64,000 nt of DNA from Silanimonas sp. (GTDB taxonomy: Bacteria; Pseudomonadota; Gammaproteobacteria; Xanthomonadales; Xanthomonadaceae). The stretch spans positions 1 through 64,000 of the forward strand of contig NZ_JAPZQK010000002.1 in the NCBI RefSeq assembly GCF_027530345.1. Reading direction: 5' to 3'. Shown here piece by piece: positions 37,685-47,272 of this stretch; positions within the stretch are counted from its first letter, which is position 1, and each line of letters opens with the position of its first letter. The notes beneath the pieces are model-generated. The model was not told the origin of the DNA. It saw only the letters and a program-made list of their open reading frames with translations, and did not search any database. A program made the position numbers and the translations under genes.

Positions 37685-38251
37685 ATGGCCGACCCTGACT
37701 CCGCGCCCTACCAGCCGCTGCCCTACACCGAGCGCCTGCCGCGACGCGACCCCGCCAGCATCGACCTCGTGGTCATGCACTGCACCGAAACGCCCACGCT
37801 CGCCAGCGCGCGTGAATTCGGCGAGCGCGTGCTCTACCCGGACACCGGTACCGGTGCTTGCGGCCACTACTACATCGACCGCGACGGCACGCTCGTCTGC
37901 TACGTCGAACCCGAGCGCATCGCCAACCACGTGCGGGGATGGAACCCGCGCTCGATCGGCGTCGAGATCGTCAACACCGGCCGCTACCCGCACTGGTACG
38001 ACAGCCGCCACCAGGCGTTGGACGAGCCGTACACGGACGCACAGTTGACTGCGCTGCTCTCGCTGCTCGCCGACCTGCGCGAACGCTTTCCGTCCCTCCG
38101 CTTCATCGCCGGCCACGAAGACCTCGACACCGCGCGGGTGGAAGCCAGCGACGACCCGTCGCTCACGGTGTGGCGCAAGCGTGATCCCGGGCCGCTGTTT
38201 CCCTGGACACAGGTGCTCGAAGCCTGTGGACTGGAGCGCCTGAAGCCCTGA
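37685..38251 (+). CDS. N-acetylmuramoyl-L-alanine amidase (AmpD-type, Amidase_2)
   Basis: A 188-residue zinc amidase. Expected metal ligands are H32 (MHCTETP), the histidine in IAGHEDLD and the Asp in KRDPGPLFPW; GHYYIDRDGTLVCYV and NPRSIGVEIVN are typical. No signal peptide is present, so it would act on muropeptides in the cytoplasm as AmpD does, downstream of NagZ. It differs from classical AmpD in its N-terminus, so it might be an AmpDh-like paralogue. I leave the symbol open. Confidence 0.85.
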   Translation: MADPDSAPYQPLPYTERLPRRDPASIDLVVMHCTETPTLASAREFGERVLYPDTGTGACGHYYIDRDGTLVCYVEPERIANHVRGWNPRSIGVEIVNTGRYPHWYDSRHQALDEPYTDAQLTALLSLLADLRERFPSLRFIAGHEDLDTARVEASDDPSLTVWRKRDPGPLFPWTQVLEACGLERLKP

Positions 38252-38264
38252 ACAGGGCGAACGC

Positions 38265-38270
38265 TATACT
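38265..38270 (+). promoter_or_regulatory. Possible -10 element of tesB
   Basis: TATACT is a good -10 hexamer 30 bases before the tesB start. The -35 position (near 38241-38247) is poor, so this is a weak call. Confidence 0.3.
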
Positions 38271-38300
38271 TCGCGGCCGCGATCCAACGCCCGTGCCGCC

Positions 38301-39173
38301 ATGACCCATCCCGTCGTCGCCGACCTCGTCCAGCTGCTGAAGCTGGAGCGCCTCGAGGACAACCTCTACCGCGGCCAGAGCCGCGACATCGGCACGAAGT
38401 TCGTGTTCGGCGGCCAGGTGATGGGGCAGGCCCTCGCGGCGGCCCAAGCCACCGTCGACGCGGCCCGGCACGTGAACTCCCTGCACGCCTACTTCCTGCG
38501 GCCCGGCGACATCGAGGCCCCGATCGTCTATTCGGTGGATCGGACGCGGGACGGCCGCAGTTTCAGCACGCGGCGCGTCACCGCCATCCAGCATGGCCAG
38601 CCGATCTGCGTGTTCGCCAGTTCGTTCCACATCGAGGAACCCGGCGCCGAGCACCAGATCAACAAGCCCGAGGTCCCCGATCCGGAAGACCTCGAGCCGA
38701 TGGTCATGCCCGCACCGGAGTTGCTCGCCAAGCTCCCGCCGATGATGCAGCGCTGGCTGTCGCGGCAGGTGCCGTTCGAGGTTCGCCCCGTCTATCCGCG
38801 CGATGAACTGAAGCCGGCCAAGCGCCCGCCCTACCAGCAGGTCTGGTTCCGGCTGATCGACCGGGTCGACGACACGCCCCTGCTGCACCGCGCGCTACTG
38901 GCCTACGCGTCGGATTTCCACCTGCTCGGCACCGCCACCCTGCCGCACGGCATCAGCTACTACGACCCGCGCGTGCAGATGGCATCGATCGACCACGCGA
39001 TGTGGTTCCACCGCCCGTTCCGCGCCGACGACTGGCTGCTGTACGCGCTCGATAGCCCGACCGCCCAAGGCGCGCGTGGCCTCGGCCGCGGCAGCATCTA
39101 TTCGCGCGACGGCCGCCTGGTGGCCAGTACCGCCCAGGAAGGCATGATCCGCATCGTCGAGGGCGAGGACTGA
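38301..39173 (+). CDS. tesB: Acyl-CoA thioesterase II
   Basis: A 290-residue double-hotdog thioesterase. The family core is FVFGGQVMGQALAAA, with YASDFHLL carrying the catalytic Asp and VASTAQEG carrying the Gln. The third residue of the E. coli triad (Thr in ATIDHSMWFH) is Ser here (MASIDHAMWFHRPF), a conservative change. It hydrolyses medium- and long-chain acyl-CoA in the cytoplasm. It overlaps the next gene by TGATG. Confidence 0.95.
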   Translation: MTHPVVADLVQLLKLERLEDNLYRGQSRDIGTKFVFGGQVMGQALAAAQATVDAARHVNSLHAYFLRPGDIEAPIVYSVDRTRDGRSFSTRRVTAIQHGQPICVFASSFHIEEPGAEHQINKPEVPDPEDLEPMVMPAPELLAKLPPMMQRWLSRQVPFEVRPVYPRDELKPAKRPPYQQVWFRLIDRVDDTPLLHRALLAYASDFHLLGTATLPHGISYYDPRVQMASIDHAMWFHRPFRADDWLLYALDSPTAQGARGLGRGSIYSRDGRLVASTAQEGMIRIVEGED

Positions 39174-39571
39174 TGCGCGAGGTCTACCGCTCGCTGCGCG
39201 TCGAACAGGTCGAAGGCGCGGCGACCCTGCTCAACGAGGCCGGCATCGAGACCAGCATCCAGAACGGCCGCTCCTACAAGGGCGGCCGGCGGCGGAATTT
39301 CAGCTTCCGCGAGACGCCGGATTCCGCGAAGGCCGCGGTGCTCTACGTCACCCACAACGGCGACCTGCCGGAAGCGCGCCGGCTGCTGCGCGAAGCGGGG
39401 CTCATGGAGCCCGGCCAGCGCGAAAGCTACCTCCCGCAGGAGCTGCAGTTCCAGCTGCGCGAAGAGAAGAAGCCCCGCATCGACCCGCGTCGCCTGCGCA
39501 CGGTGCTCTTGATGATGATCGTGATCATCATCGCGCTGTTCACGTTCTTCGGGCCCTACCTCGCGCGCTGA
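39173..39571 (+). CDS. DUF2007-like protein with C-terminal membrane anchor
   Basis: A 132-residue protein. The N-terminal part (MREVYRSLRVEQVEGAATLLNEAGIETSI) resembles DUF2007 ferredoxin-like signalling domains. The end is a hydrophobic tail (VLLMMIVIIIALFTFFGPYL, about 110-130), so it should be tail-anchored with the domain in the cytoplasm. Coupled to tesB by overlapping stop and start. No function is known. Confidence 0.7.
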   Translation: MREVYRSLRVEQVEGAATLLNEAGIETSIQNGRSYKGGRRRNFSFRETPDSAKAAVLYVTHNGDLPEARRLLREAGLMEPGQRESYLPQELQFQLREEKKPRIDPRRLRTVLLMMIVIIIALFTFFGPYLAR

Positions 39572-39580
39572 GCGCGGGCG

Positions 39581-39937
39581 TCACATCGTGGCGGTCGGCT
39601 TGTCGGAATCGATGATGCCGGCGAGGTGGGTTTCGATCTTGCCCTTCACCATTTCCGCTTCGGGGGTCTCGGCGAACTGCACGCCGATGCCGGCAGCCCG
39701 GCCACCTTGCGCACCCGTCGGGGTGATCCACACGACCTTGCCGGCGACCGGCAGGCGGTCCTTGTCGTCGAGCAGCGTCAGCAGCAGGAAGACCTCGTCG
39801 CCGATCTGGTAGCGCTTGGTCGTCGGCACGAACAGGCCGCCGCCGCGCAGGAAGGACATGTAGGACGTGTGCAGCGAGCCCTTGTCCTTGATGGCGAGGG
39901 AAAGAATGCCCTGGCGGGCACCACCGGCTCCAATCAT
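39581..39937 (-). CDS. pilZ: Type IV pilus assembly protein PilZ
   Basis: A 118-residue PilZ, exactly the length of the Pseudomonas protein. The sequence (ILSLAIKDKGSLHTSYMSFLRGGGLFVPT, then GKVVWITP and GIGVQF) follows the divergent PilZ class that lacks the RxxxR c-di-GMP-binding motif. Such PilZ proteins bind PilB and FimX in Xanthomonas to control pilus extension. ATG 39937 overlaps holB (ATGA-type); the open frame upstream is inside holB. It ends the fab-pab-mltG-tmk-holB-pilZ run. Confidence 0.93.
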   Translation of the reverse strand: MIGAGGARQGILSLAIKDKGSLHTSYMSFLRGGGLFVPTTKRYQIGDEVFLLLTLLDDKDRLPVAGKVVWITPTGAQGGRAAGIGVQFAETPEAEMVKGKIETHLAGIIDSDKPTATM

Positions 39938-40917
39938 CGACGTGTCTCCGTTGTCGCCATCAGGCCGCGCCACTCGGCGAGGAGGCCCGCGAGGGCCAAT
40001 TCATGCTTGAGCGGGGCGGACAGCTGCAGGCGCAGGCGATTCAGCTGGTCAAACCACGCCGCCAGCTTGTCCACATCGGCGGGCGGGGTCAATCCGGCCA
40101 CGGCCGGTGCCCCGGCGATCCCGCGCGCGAGCGCGACCGCCGCATCGGCCACGAAGCGCAGGCGCAGTCCAGCGAGGGCGGGCTCAGCCATCCACAGCTG
40201 CGCGATGCCGAGCGGAGAGGCGATGCCGCGGGCCACGCCGGCCCACTCCTTCAGCGTGGTGTCGCGCAGCGCGAGATGCCCGGCGCGCAGCCAGGCATCG
40301 GCGAGGCCGGGATGCCCCTGGGCGGCGTCGAGCGCCTCGGTGGCGCGGGGAGCCGGGTGGCCTTGCGAAGCCAGCCAGCCCAGCGCGACCTCCCGCTCGG
40401 GGACCGAGAATTCGATGCGCTGGCAGCGGCTGCGGATCGTCGCGGGCAGGCGCTGCGGCGCCGCGCTCACAAGCAGCAGGAAGCGGTTGTCGGCGGGTTC
40501 CTCGAGCGTCTTCAGCAGCGCGTTGGCGGCCGAGGTGTTCAGCGCGTCAGCCGGATCGATCAGCACCACTTGCGCGCCGCCACGCTGCGCGGTCATCTGC
40601 ATCGAGCCGCTCAGGGCGCGCACCTGGTCGATCACCAGCTCGGTGCGCAGCTTGCCGGTGTTGGCGTTCTCTTCGAAGGTGATGATGCGGAAATCAGGGT
40701 GCGTCCCGGCCTCGCGCAGCGCGCAACCGCGGCAGCGACCGCAGGGCGGCTGGTCCTTCGGTGAATCGCAGAGCAAACGGGCCGCGAGGGCGTCGGCCAC
40801 CGCGCGCTTGCCGAGCTGCTCGGGGCCGCAAAGCAACTGGGCGTGGCCGAGCCGTCCGGCGCGCCAGGCCGCCAGCGCGGTATCGAGCCGCTGCTGCTGC
40901 CAGGGCGCGAGGCTCAC
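39934..40917 (-). CDS. holB: DNA polymerase III delta' subunit
   Basis: A 327-residue clamp-loader delta' subunit. It has the AAA+ fold with a degenerate Walker A (GPEQLGKRAVA), a zinc-binding cysteine set (CGRCRGCALRE plus Cys49-type residue upstream) and the conserved LLKTLEEPADN. The lysine/threonine of a working P-loop are partly lost, normal for delta'. It opens the beta clamp with HolA and DnaX (57734). The start is GTG at 40917, overlapping tmk (GTGA). Confidence 0.94.
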   Translation of the reverse strand: MSLAPWQQQRLDTALAAWRAGRLGHAQLLCGPEQLGKRAVADALAARLLCDSPKDQPPCGRCRGCALREAGTHPDFRIITFEENANTGKLRTELVIDQVRALSGSMQMTAQRGGAQVVLIDPADALNTSAANALLKTLEEPADNRFLLLVSAAPQRLPATIRSRCQRIEFSVPEREVALGWLASQGHPAPRATEALDAAQGHPGLADAWLRAGHLALRDTTLKEWAGVARGIASPLGIAQLWMAEPALAGLRLRFVADAAVALARGIAGAPAVAGLTPPADVDKLAAWFDQLNRLRLQLSAPLKHELALAGLLAEWRGLMATTETRR

Positions 40918-41555
40918 GGCGCGCTCCAGCGATCGAGGAAGGCATCGAGCGCGGCGCAGGCGTCACGCACGACGGCCTCGACCGGCTGCGAGGCATCGAC
41001 CACGGCGATGCGCTGCGGCTGCGCCGCGGCGCGGGCACGGTACGCACCGCGCACGCGCTCGAAGAACTCGTCCTTCTCGCGCTCGATGCGGTCCGCCGGC
41101 GCACCGCGTGAGCGGGCACGCGCAAGACCGGCCTGCACATCGAGGTCGAGCAGGAGGGTGAAGTCGGGTACGCGGCCGACGAACACGCGTTCCAGATCGG
41201 CGATGACGCCCATCGGCAGGCCGCGTCCGCCGCCCTGATAGGCGAAGCTGGCGTCGGTGAAGCGGTCGGCCAACACCATGTCGCCGCGCGCGAGCGCCGG
41301 CTCCACCAGCGTCTCCACGAGCTGCGCGCGCGAGGCGAACATCAGCAGCAGCTCCGTACTCGGCACCAGCGGCTGCGCGGGGTCGAGCAGCAGCGCGCGG
41401 ATGGCTTCGCCCGCCGGCGTGCCACCGGGCTCGCGCGTGCCGACCACGGCATGGCCGCGCGCCTCGAGGCGCGCCCGCAAGGCGACGAGCACGGTGGTCT
41501 TGCCCGCGCCCTCGCCGCCTTCGAGGCTGATCAGCGCGCCACGGGTGGACGCCAT
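40914..41555 (-). CDS. tmk: Thymidylate kinase
   Basis: A 213-residue kinase with P-loop EGGEGAGKTT, the DR(F/Y) motif LADRFTDASFAYQG and the lid LDVQAGLARARSRG. It phosphorylates dTMP to dTDP for DNA synthesis. ATG 41555 begins MASTRGALISLEG, the family start. It lies one base after mltG and overlaps holB. Confidence 0.97.
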   Translation of the reverse strand: MASTRGALISLEGGEGAGKTTVLVALRARLEARGHAVVGTREPGGTPAGEAIRALLLDPAQPLVPSTELLLMFASRAQLVETLVEPALARGDMVLADRFTDASFAYQGGGRGLPMGVIADLERVFVGRVPDFTLLLDLDVQAGLARARSRGAPADRIEREKDEFFERVRGAYRARAAAQPQRIAVVDASQPVEAVVRDACAALDAFLDRWSAP

Positions 41556-41556
41556 C

Positions 41557-42588
41557 TCAACGCCCTCCCAGCTGGTAGCGCACGACGGCGCGCCGGTGCT
41601 CGGCATAGGTGCGCGAGAACTGGTGGCTGCCGTCGCCGCGGGCGACGAAGTACAGCGTCTCGCCATCGAGCGGCTGCGCGGCGGCCATCAGCGCGGCGCG
41701 GCCCGGCATCGCGATGGCGTGCGGCGGCAGGCCGAAGCGCGTGTACGTGTTGAACGGGGTATCGGTTTCGAGGTCGCGGCGGCGCAGGTTGCCGTCGAAG
41801 GCCGCGCCGAGGCCGTAGATCACGGTGGGGTCGGTCTGCATGCGCATGCCGATGCGCAGGCGGCGCACGAACACGCCGGCGATCTCCGGGCGTTCGCTGG
41901 CCTTGCCGGTTTCCTTCTCGACGATCGAGGCGAGGGTCAGCAGTTGTTCGGGGGAATCGAACGGCAGGTTGGGTTGGCGCGCCGCCCAGGCGTCGGCCAA
42001 GGCCGCATCCATCGCGTCCGCGGCCTGGTCGAGCAGCGAAACCGTCGTTTCGCCCCGTGTGAACAGGTAGGTCTCAGGCAGGAAGCGCCCTTCCGCCGGC
42101 ACGCCCTCGCGACCCAAGGAAACCATCAACTCGACGTCGTCGAGCGCCGAGAGGTCGTCCTCCAGCACCGCATCACGGGAGAGCGCGGCGCGAAGGTCGC
42201 GCATCGACCAGCCTTCGACGATCGTGAAGCGGTAGCGGATGACATCGCCACGCACGAGTTTCTCGATCAGCTGGCGCGGCGTCAGCGCCGGGTCGAGGGC
42301 GTATTCGCCGACCTGGATGCGCGGCAACGCCTGCATGCGGGTGGCGAGGACCTTCCATTCGAGGTCGTGGCCGGCCTCGACGCCGACAGCGCGCAGCTTG
42401 CCCAGCACCTGCACGAAGGAATCGCCGCGCGCGACGACAACCGTGGTGCCTTCCGGCGCTCCGGCTGGCGCATCGGCGAAGGCCTCGAAGTGCCGCCACG
42501 CGAAGTAGCCGCCGACGGCGATGACGAGGGCCAGCACGAGGCCGAGCTTGACCAGGAAGCGGAAGAGCTTGCGCAGCAGGGAACGCAT
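41557..42588 (-). CDS. mltG: Endolytic transglycosylase MltG
   Basis: A 343-residue inner-membrane lytic transglycosylase. One N-terminal membrane segment (about 12-30) precedes a LysM-like region. In the YceG domain the catalytic glutamate is in LASIVEKETGK, followed by MRMQTDPTVIYGLG and FNTYTRFGLPPHAI. It cuts nascent glycan strands to set their length. ATG 42588 overlaps the pabC stop (ATGA). Confidence 0.96.
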   Translation of the reverse strand: MRSLLRKLFRFLVKLGLVLALVIAVGGYFAWRHFEAFADAPAGAPEGTTVVVARGDSFVQVLGKLRAVGVEAGHDLEWKVLATRMQALPRIQVGEYALDPALTPRQLIEKLVRGDVIRYRFTIVEGWSMRDLRAALSRDAVLEDDLSALDDVELMVSLGREGVPAEGRFLPETYLFTRGETTVSLLDQAADAMDAALADAWAARQPNLPFDSPEQLLTLASIVEKETGKASERPEIAGVFVRRLRIGMRMQTDPTVIYGLGAAFDGNLRRRDLETDTPFNTYTRFGLPPHAIAMPGRAALMAAAQPLDGETLYFVARGDGSHQFSRTYAEHRRAVVRYQLGGR

Positions 42589-43376
42589 CAGGACTCGCGG
42601 AAAGCGGGATGGGACGCCGCCAACGCGGCGCGGGCCTCGGCGAAGCCCACCGGCCGCGGATCGAGCGCTCGTGCGCCGCAGCGGCCGACCGGCAGGATAC
42701 CCCGCACGGCATTGCTCAGCAGCAGCGCATCGACACGCGGCCACGCATCCATCGGCAAGGGCATCACGTGAAGCCCGCCCGACGGCGACCAGGTGTCCAG
42801 CAGCACGCCGCGCGCCACGCCGGCCACGCCGGCGCGATCGACCGGCGGCGTGATCCAGCGCCCGTCGAGTCGCGCGAACAGGTTGGCGCGCGTGCTGCAG
42901 GTGAGGAACCCGTCCACGTCGACCATGAGGCCGTCATCCAGTCCGCGCTCGGCGGCCTCGCGAGCGCCGAGCACCTGCTCGAGACGATTGAGGTGCTTCA
43001 TGCCGGCCAACGCCGGCTGCACGCCAAGGCGAAGCGCCAGCACATCGACCGCGAGGGCTGGGGCCGCCGCCACCGGGGCGACCGATGCCGTGACGAGGAG
43101 GGTCGGCGCCGCACCGGGCGTCGGCGCGTAGCCGCGCGTGCCGGCGCCTCGCGTGAGGATCAACTTGATCACGCCCTCCGGCGAAGCCTGCACGGCATCG
43201 GCCAGCGCGGTGTCGAGCGCCACATCGGAAGGCATCGGGATGCCGAGCCGCGCTGCGCCGGCGAGCAGCCGCGCACGATGCCGGGGCCACCAGGGCAAGG
43301 TGCCCCGACACGCACGCATCGTCTCGAACAGGCCGTCGCCGTAGGCGAGGCCGCGGTCGATGGCCTCAGGCCCCAT
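42588..43376 (-). CDS. pabC: Aminodeoxychorismate lyase
   Basis: A 262-residue fold-type IV PLP enzyme. The PLP lysine is in GMKHLNRLEQVLG, with EDGF-like DVDGFLTCSTRANLF and LLSNAVRGILPV. It forms 4-aminobenzoate for folate from the product of PabAB. ATG 43376 starts inside the end of pabB (11-base overlap), so translation is coupled. Confidence 0.93.
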   Translation of the reverse strand: MGPEAIDRGLAYGDGLFETMRACRGTLPWWPRHRARLLAGAARLGIPMPSDVALDTALADAVQASPEGVIKLILTRGAGTRGYAPTPGAAPTLLVTASVAPVAAAPALAVDVLALRLGVQPALAGMKHLNRLEQVLGAREAAERGLDDGLMVDVDGFLTCSTRANLFARLDGRWITPPVDRAGVAGVARGVLLDTWSPSGGLHVMPLPMDAWPRVDALLLSNAVRGILPVGRCGARALDPRPVGFAEARAALAASHPAFRES

Positions 43377-44787
43377 CGCCGTACCCCAGCGCGCGCAGCA
43401 GGCCGCGGGCCTTGGCACGGGTCTCCATCAGTTCCTTGTCGGCGCGCGAATCCACCACGATGCCCGCGCCGGCGCGGAAGGCCACGTCGCACCCGTCCGT
43501 CCACAGCGTGCGGATCAGGATGTTGAGGTCCATATCGCCGCCGGCATCCAGATAGCCCATCGCACCGGTGTAAGGGCCGCGGCCCTCGCCCTCCAGCTCG
43601 GCGATGATCTGCATGCAGCGCACCTTCGGGCAGCCGGTGATGGTGCCGCCGGGGAACACCGCCGCGATGGCCTGCCCGGCGGTCACACCGTCGCGCAGAT
43701 CGCCGGACACGTTGCTGACGATGTGGTGCACGTGCGCGTAGCTCTCGACGCTCATCAGTTCATCGACGCGCACCGAGCCCGGCGCGCAGACCCGGCCGAG
43801 GTCGTTGCGCTCGAGGTCGATCAGCATCACGTGTTCGGCGCGTTCCTTCGGATGGCCAACGAGCTCGGCGATGCGCGCCGCGTCGTCATCGCCTTCGAAG
43901 CGCGGGCGCGTGCCGGCGATCGGCCGCGTCTCGATGCGCCGCCCGCGAATCGACACCAGACGCTCCGGCGAGGAACTCGCGACGCTGCCGCCGGGCAACG
44001 CGAACAGGCCCGCAAACGGCGCGGGGTTCGCCTGCCGCAGCGCGGCGTAGAGCGCGACGGGATCGGGGGCAGCCTCGAAACCCGCCCGCCAGCCGCGGGA
44101 AAGATTCACTTGGAACACGTCGCCGGCGCGCAGGTACTCGTGCACCCGCGCCACGCCGTCGAGGAAACGCTGGTCGGCGTCTTCGGTGAGCCTTGGTGGC
44201 TTCGGCAACGCGCTGGCCGCCTGCAGCGAATCCCCGGCCGGTCGCAACCCATCGACGACGTTCGCGATGCGCGCCAGCCATGCCTCATGCCCGGGCAGCG
44301 CCACGGCGAGACAGCGACCGCTCGCGCGATCGCGAAGCACCGCCGCCGGGCAGAACAGGGCCGCGGCCACGGGCAAGCCGCCGCGGAACGCCGGAAGGCG
44401 CAGGCTAGGTTCCACCTGCGCGGCGAGCTCGTAGCCGAGATAGAGCGCCCAGCCGCCGCGGTATGGCAGGTCGGCCGCCCCGGCGTCGAGCACGTCGTCA
44501 GCGCCCTCCCGGCAGGCGGCGATGCGAGCCAAGCGATCGCGCAGTTCCGATTGGGCGTGATCGAGGACCTCGAGGAAACGACCGGCGACGGCATGCCCGC
44601 TTTCGCGCCGCGTCACGCCGTCCGCACCCAAATAGAGCCCGCTCTCGCCACCGGCCAGCAACAGGTCCCAGCGCGCCTTGCCGCCCTGGGCTGCCGATTC
44701 CAACAGCAGCGGAAACTCCTCCGGCGCGGCGCGCTTCAGCGCGAGCAGGTCGAGGCCCGCGGGCAATTCGCGGACCGTCGCGCTCAT
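43366..44787 (-). CDS. pabB: Aminodeoxychorismate synthase component I
   Basis: A 473-residue chorismate-using enzyme. The core holds GDVFQVNLSRG, SSSPERLVSIRG, RPIAGTRPRF, LIDLERNDLGRVC and GGTITGCPKVRCMQIIAELE. Signature residues place it as PabB or TrpE-like; the pabC next door makes PabB likely. The partner glutaminase PabA is not in this window. The start at 44787 is 4 bases after fabF ends. Confidence 0.93.
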   Translation of the reverse strand: MSATVRELPAGLDLLALKRAAPEEFPLLLESAAQGGKARWDLLLAGGESGLYLGADGVTRRESGHAVAGRFLEVLDHAQSELRDRLARIAACREGADDVLDAGAADLPYRGGWALYLGYELAAQVEPSLRLPAFRGGLPVAAALFCPAAVLRDRASGRCLAVALPGHEAWLARIANVVDGLRPAGDSLQAASALPKPPRLTEDADQRFLDGVARVHEYLRAGDVFQVNLSRGWRAGFEAAPDPVALYAALRQANPAPFAGLFALPGGSVASSSPERLVSIRGRRIETRPIAGTRPRFEGDDDAARIAELVGHPKERAEHVMLIDLERNDLGRVCAPGSVRVDELMSVESYAHVHHIVSNVSGDLRDGVTAGQAIAAVFPGGTITGCPKVRCMQIIAELEGEGRGPYTGAMGYLDAGGDMDLNILIRTLWTDGCDVAFRAGAGIVVDSRADKELMETRAKARGLLRALGYGDGA

Positions 44788-44791
44788 GGCG

Positions 44792-46030
44792 TCACAGGCG
44801 GCGGAACACCAGCGTGGCGTTGGTGCCGCCGAAGCCGAAACCGTTCGACACGACGAGGTCGAGCTTGGCGTCGCGGGCGACGTTGGGCACGTAGTCGAGG
44901 TCGCAGCCCTCGCTCGGGTTCTCGAGGTTGATCGTCGGCGGCACGACGTCATCGACCATCGCCATGATCGAGAAGATCGCTTCGACGCCGCCCGCGGCAC
45001 CCAGCAGGTGGCCGGTCATCGACTTCGTCGAGCTGACCATCATCTTGTAGGCGTGGTCGCCGAAGGCGCGCTTCATCGCCAGCGTTTCCGCGAGGTCGCC
45101 GAGCGGCGTCGAGGTGCCGTGCGCATTGAGGTACTGCACGTCGGTGGCGTTGGCCTTGGCATCCTTCAGCGCGGCCGCCATGCAGCGCGCCGGACCTTCG
45201 CCGCCCTCGCTGGGCGCGGTCATGTGGTACGCGTCGGAGCTGGCGCCGAAGCCGACAAGCTCGCAATAGATGCGCGCACCGCGGGCCTTCGCATGCTCGT
45301 ACTCTTCAAGCACGAGGATGCCGGCGCCGTCGCCGAGCACGAAGCCGTCGCGGTCCTTGTCCCAGGGGCGCGAGGCACGGGTCGGATCATCGTTGCGCGT
45401 GGAGAGCGCGCGCATCGAGCAGAAGCCGCCGACCGAGGTCGGGGTGCAGCCGTGCTCGGCGCCACCGGCCACCATCACGTCGGCGTCGCCGTACTGGATC
45501 ATGCGCATCGCCATGCCGACGCTGTGGTTCGCCGTGGCGCAGGCCGAGACAGCGGAGAAATTCGGTCCCTTCAGGCCCTTGATGAGCGAAAGCTGGCCCG
45601 GAAGCATGTTGATGATCGTGCTGGGCACGTAGAACGGCGAAACCTTGCGCGGGCCGCCGGTGTGCAGGTCGATGGCGGTTTCCTCGATGCCACGCACGCC
45701 GCCGATGCCCGAGCCGATCAGCGCGCCGATGCGCTCCGCATTCGCTTCGGTGATCGCCAGCCCGGAATCGTCCAGCGCCTGGAACGACGCGGCGAGGCCG
45801 TAGTGGATGAAGGTGTCCATCTTCTTCGCGTCCTTCGGCGGCACGATCGACTTGACGTCGAAATCGCGCACCTCACCGGCGATCTGCGCGGTGTAGGCCG
45901 AAGGGTCGAAGTGGGTGATGCGCCCGATGCCGGAGCGGCCGTTGCGGATGTTGTCCCACGCGCTGGCGAGGGTGTTGCCCACGGGCGAGACGATGCCCAT
46001 GCCGGTGACGACGACGCGACGCTGGCTCAT
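44792..46030 (-). CDS. fabF: 3-oxoacyl-ACP synthase II
   Basis: A 412-residue condensing enzyme. The nucleophilic Cys is in [12 protein letters not shown], and the two catalytic histidines are in [11 protein letters not shown] and [11 protein letters not shown]. It elongates acyl-ACP with malonyl-ACP. ATG 46030 has AAGGAG eight bases upstream; GTG-like codons three residues earlier are less likely. It follows acpP, with a terminator-like hairpin between. Confidence 0.97.
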   Translation of the reverse strand: MSQRRVVVTGMGIVSPVGNTLASAWDNIRNGRSGIGRITHFDPSAYTAQIAGEVRDFDVKSIVPPKDAKKMDTFIHYGLAASFQALDDSGLAITEANAERIGALIGSGIGGVRGIEETAIDLHTGGPRKVSPFYVPSTIINMLPGQLSLIKGLKGPNFSAVSACATANHSVGMAMRMIQYGDADVMVAGGAEHGCTPTSVGGFCSMRALSTRNDDPTRASRPWDKDRDGFVLGDGAGILVLEEYEHAKARGARIYCELVGFGASSDAYHMTAPSEGGEGPARCMAAALKDAKANATDVQYLNAHGTSTPLGDLAETLAMKRAFGDHAYKMMVSSTKSMTGHLLGAAGGVEAIFSIMAMVDDVVPPTINLENPSEGCDLDYVPNVARDAKLDLVVSNGFGFGGTNATLVFRRL

Positions 46031-46074
46031 GAGGAGCACTCCTTGGATCGGATTCCGGCGGCGAGGTCCGCCGA

Positions 46075-46110
46075 TAACAAAACGCCGCGCCCCGTGAAGG
46101 ACGCGGCGCC
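46075..46110 (-). terminator. Terminator-like hairpin between acpP and fabF
   Basis: On the minus strand CGCCGCGTCC and GGGGCGCGGCG pair over about 10 bp, followed by TTTTGTTA. It starts 15 bases after the acpP stop. It should end most acpP transcripts and let a fraction pass to fabF, which fits the high need for acyl carrier protein. Confidence 0.75.
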
Positions 46111-46124
46111 TGACGCAATCGGGC

Positions 46125-46364
46125 TTACGCCTTGACGTGCGCCTTGATGTAGTCGATGGCCTGCTGGACCGACGTGATCTTCTCGGCTTCCTCGTCCGGG
46201 ATCTCGCACTCGAACTCTTCCTCGAGGGCCATCACCAGCTCGACGGTGTCCAGCGAGTCGGCGCCGAGGTCGTCGACGAAGGAGGCCGTGTTGGTCACGT
46301 CCTCTTCCTTCACGCCCAGCTGTTCGATGACGATCTTCTTGACGCGCTCTTCGATGGTGCTCAT
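46125..46364 (-). CDS. acpP: Acyl carrier protein
   Basis: A 79-residue acidic carrier. The phosphopantetheine serine lies in [19 protein letters not shown]. It shuttles acyl chains among the Fab enzymes. ATG 46364 follows GGAGGG; the open frame upstream adds nine non-family residues. E. coli AcpP is 78 residues. Confidence 0.98.
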   Translation of the reverse strand: MSTIEERVKKIVIEQLGVKEEDVTNTASFVDDLGADSLDTVELVMALEEEFECEIPDEEAEKITSVQQAIDYIKAHVKA

Positions 46365-46471
46365 GGGTCTTGATCCCTCCCGGGTATGCAACGTTTCAGA
46401 CGCTTGTTGTCGGGGCGGGGCCGTGCGCGTCTAAGCAGCGGGCCGCCGGATTCAGGCTTGCGGGCCGGATT

Positions 46472-47215
46472 CTATGCCATGTGCATGCCGCCGTTGACAT
46501 GCAGGGTTTCGCCGGTGATGTAGGCGGCCGCCGGGCCGGCCAGGAAGGCCACGGCCTCGGCGATGTCGCGGGGGCTACCGAGGCGGCCCAGCGCGATGTC
46601 GGCGAGCATCTTGGCCTTGGCCTCTTCCGGCAGGTCGCGGGTCATGTCGGTTTCGATGAAACCGGGTGCCACGACGTTGACGGTGATGTTGCGCGACCCG
46701 ATCTCGCGGGCCATCGACTTCGAGAAGCCGATGATGCCTGCCTTGGCGGCGGCGTAGTTCGCTTGGCCGGCATTGCCGGTGACCCCGATGACGGAGGCGA
46801 TGTTGATGATGCGGCCCTTGCGCGCCTTCATCATGCCGCGCATGACCGCCTTGCTGGTGCGGAAGATCGAGCTGAGGTTGGTGTCGATGATGGCGTTCCA
46901 GTCCTCGTCCTTCATCCGCATCAGCAGGTTGTCGCGGGTGATGCCGGCGTTGTTGACGAGGATGCCCACCGCGCCGAATTCCTTGGCGAGCGCATCAATG
47001 AGCGCCTCGACGGCAGTGCCGTCGGTGACGTCGAGCGCGCGCCCATGGCCGCCCAGCGGCTTGAGGCGTTCACCGATGGCCGCCGCACCGGACTCGGTGG
47101 TGGCCGTGCCGATGACGGTCGCACCCTTCGACGCGAGCAGGTCGGCGATCGCGGCACCGATGCCGCGGCTGGCACCGGTGACGAGGGCGATTTCACCGTT
47201 CAGTTCGTTGGACAT
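46472..47215 (-). CDS. fabG: 3-oxoacyl-ACP reductase
   Basis: A 247-residue short-chain dehydrogenase. The NADPH site is TGASRGIG, NNAG is present, and the catalytic set is S (INIASVIG), Y and K (YAAAKAG). It reduces 3-ketoacyl-ACP. It lies 57 bases after fabD and 107 bases before acpP; that gap probably holds the acpP promoter. Confidence 0.96.
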   Translation of the reverse strand: MSNELNGEIALVTGASRGIGAAIADLLASKGATVIGTATTESGAAAIGERLKPLGGHGRALDVTDGTAVEALIDALAKEFGAVGILVNNAGITRDNLLMRMKDEDWNAIIDTNLSSIFRTSKAVMRGMMKARKGRIINIASVIGVTGNAGQANYAAAKAGIIGFSKSMAREIGSRNITVNVVAPGFIETDMTRDLPEEAKAKMLADIALGRLGSPRDIAEAVAFLAGPAAAYITGETLHVNGGMHMA

Positions 47216-47272
47216 GGCAATTCGGCGTAAGGATCAAGGAAAAGGGAACACCGCTGGTGCGCGCGGCGCGGC

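Noticed and set aside
39934-39973. Longer N-terminus for PilZ in the open frame
   Set aside because: ATG 39937 gives the exact 118-residue family length and overlaps holB in the usual way.
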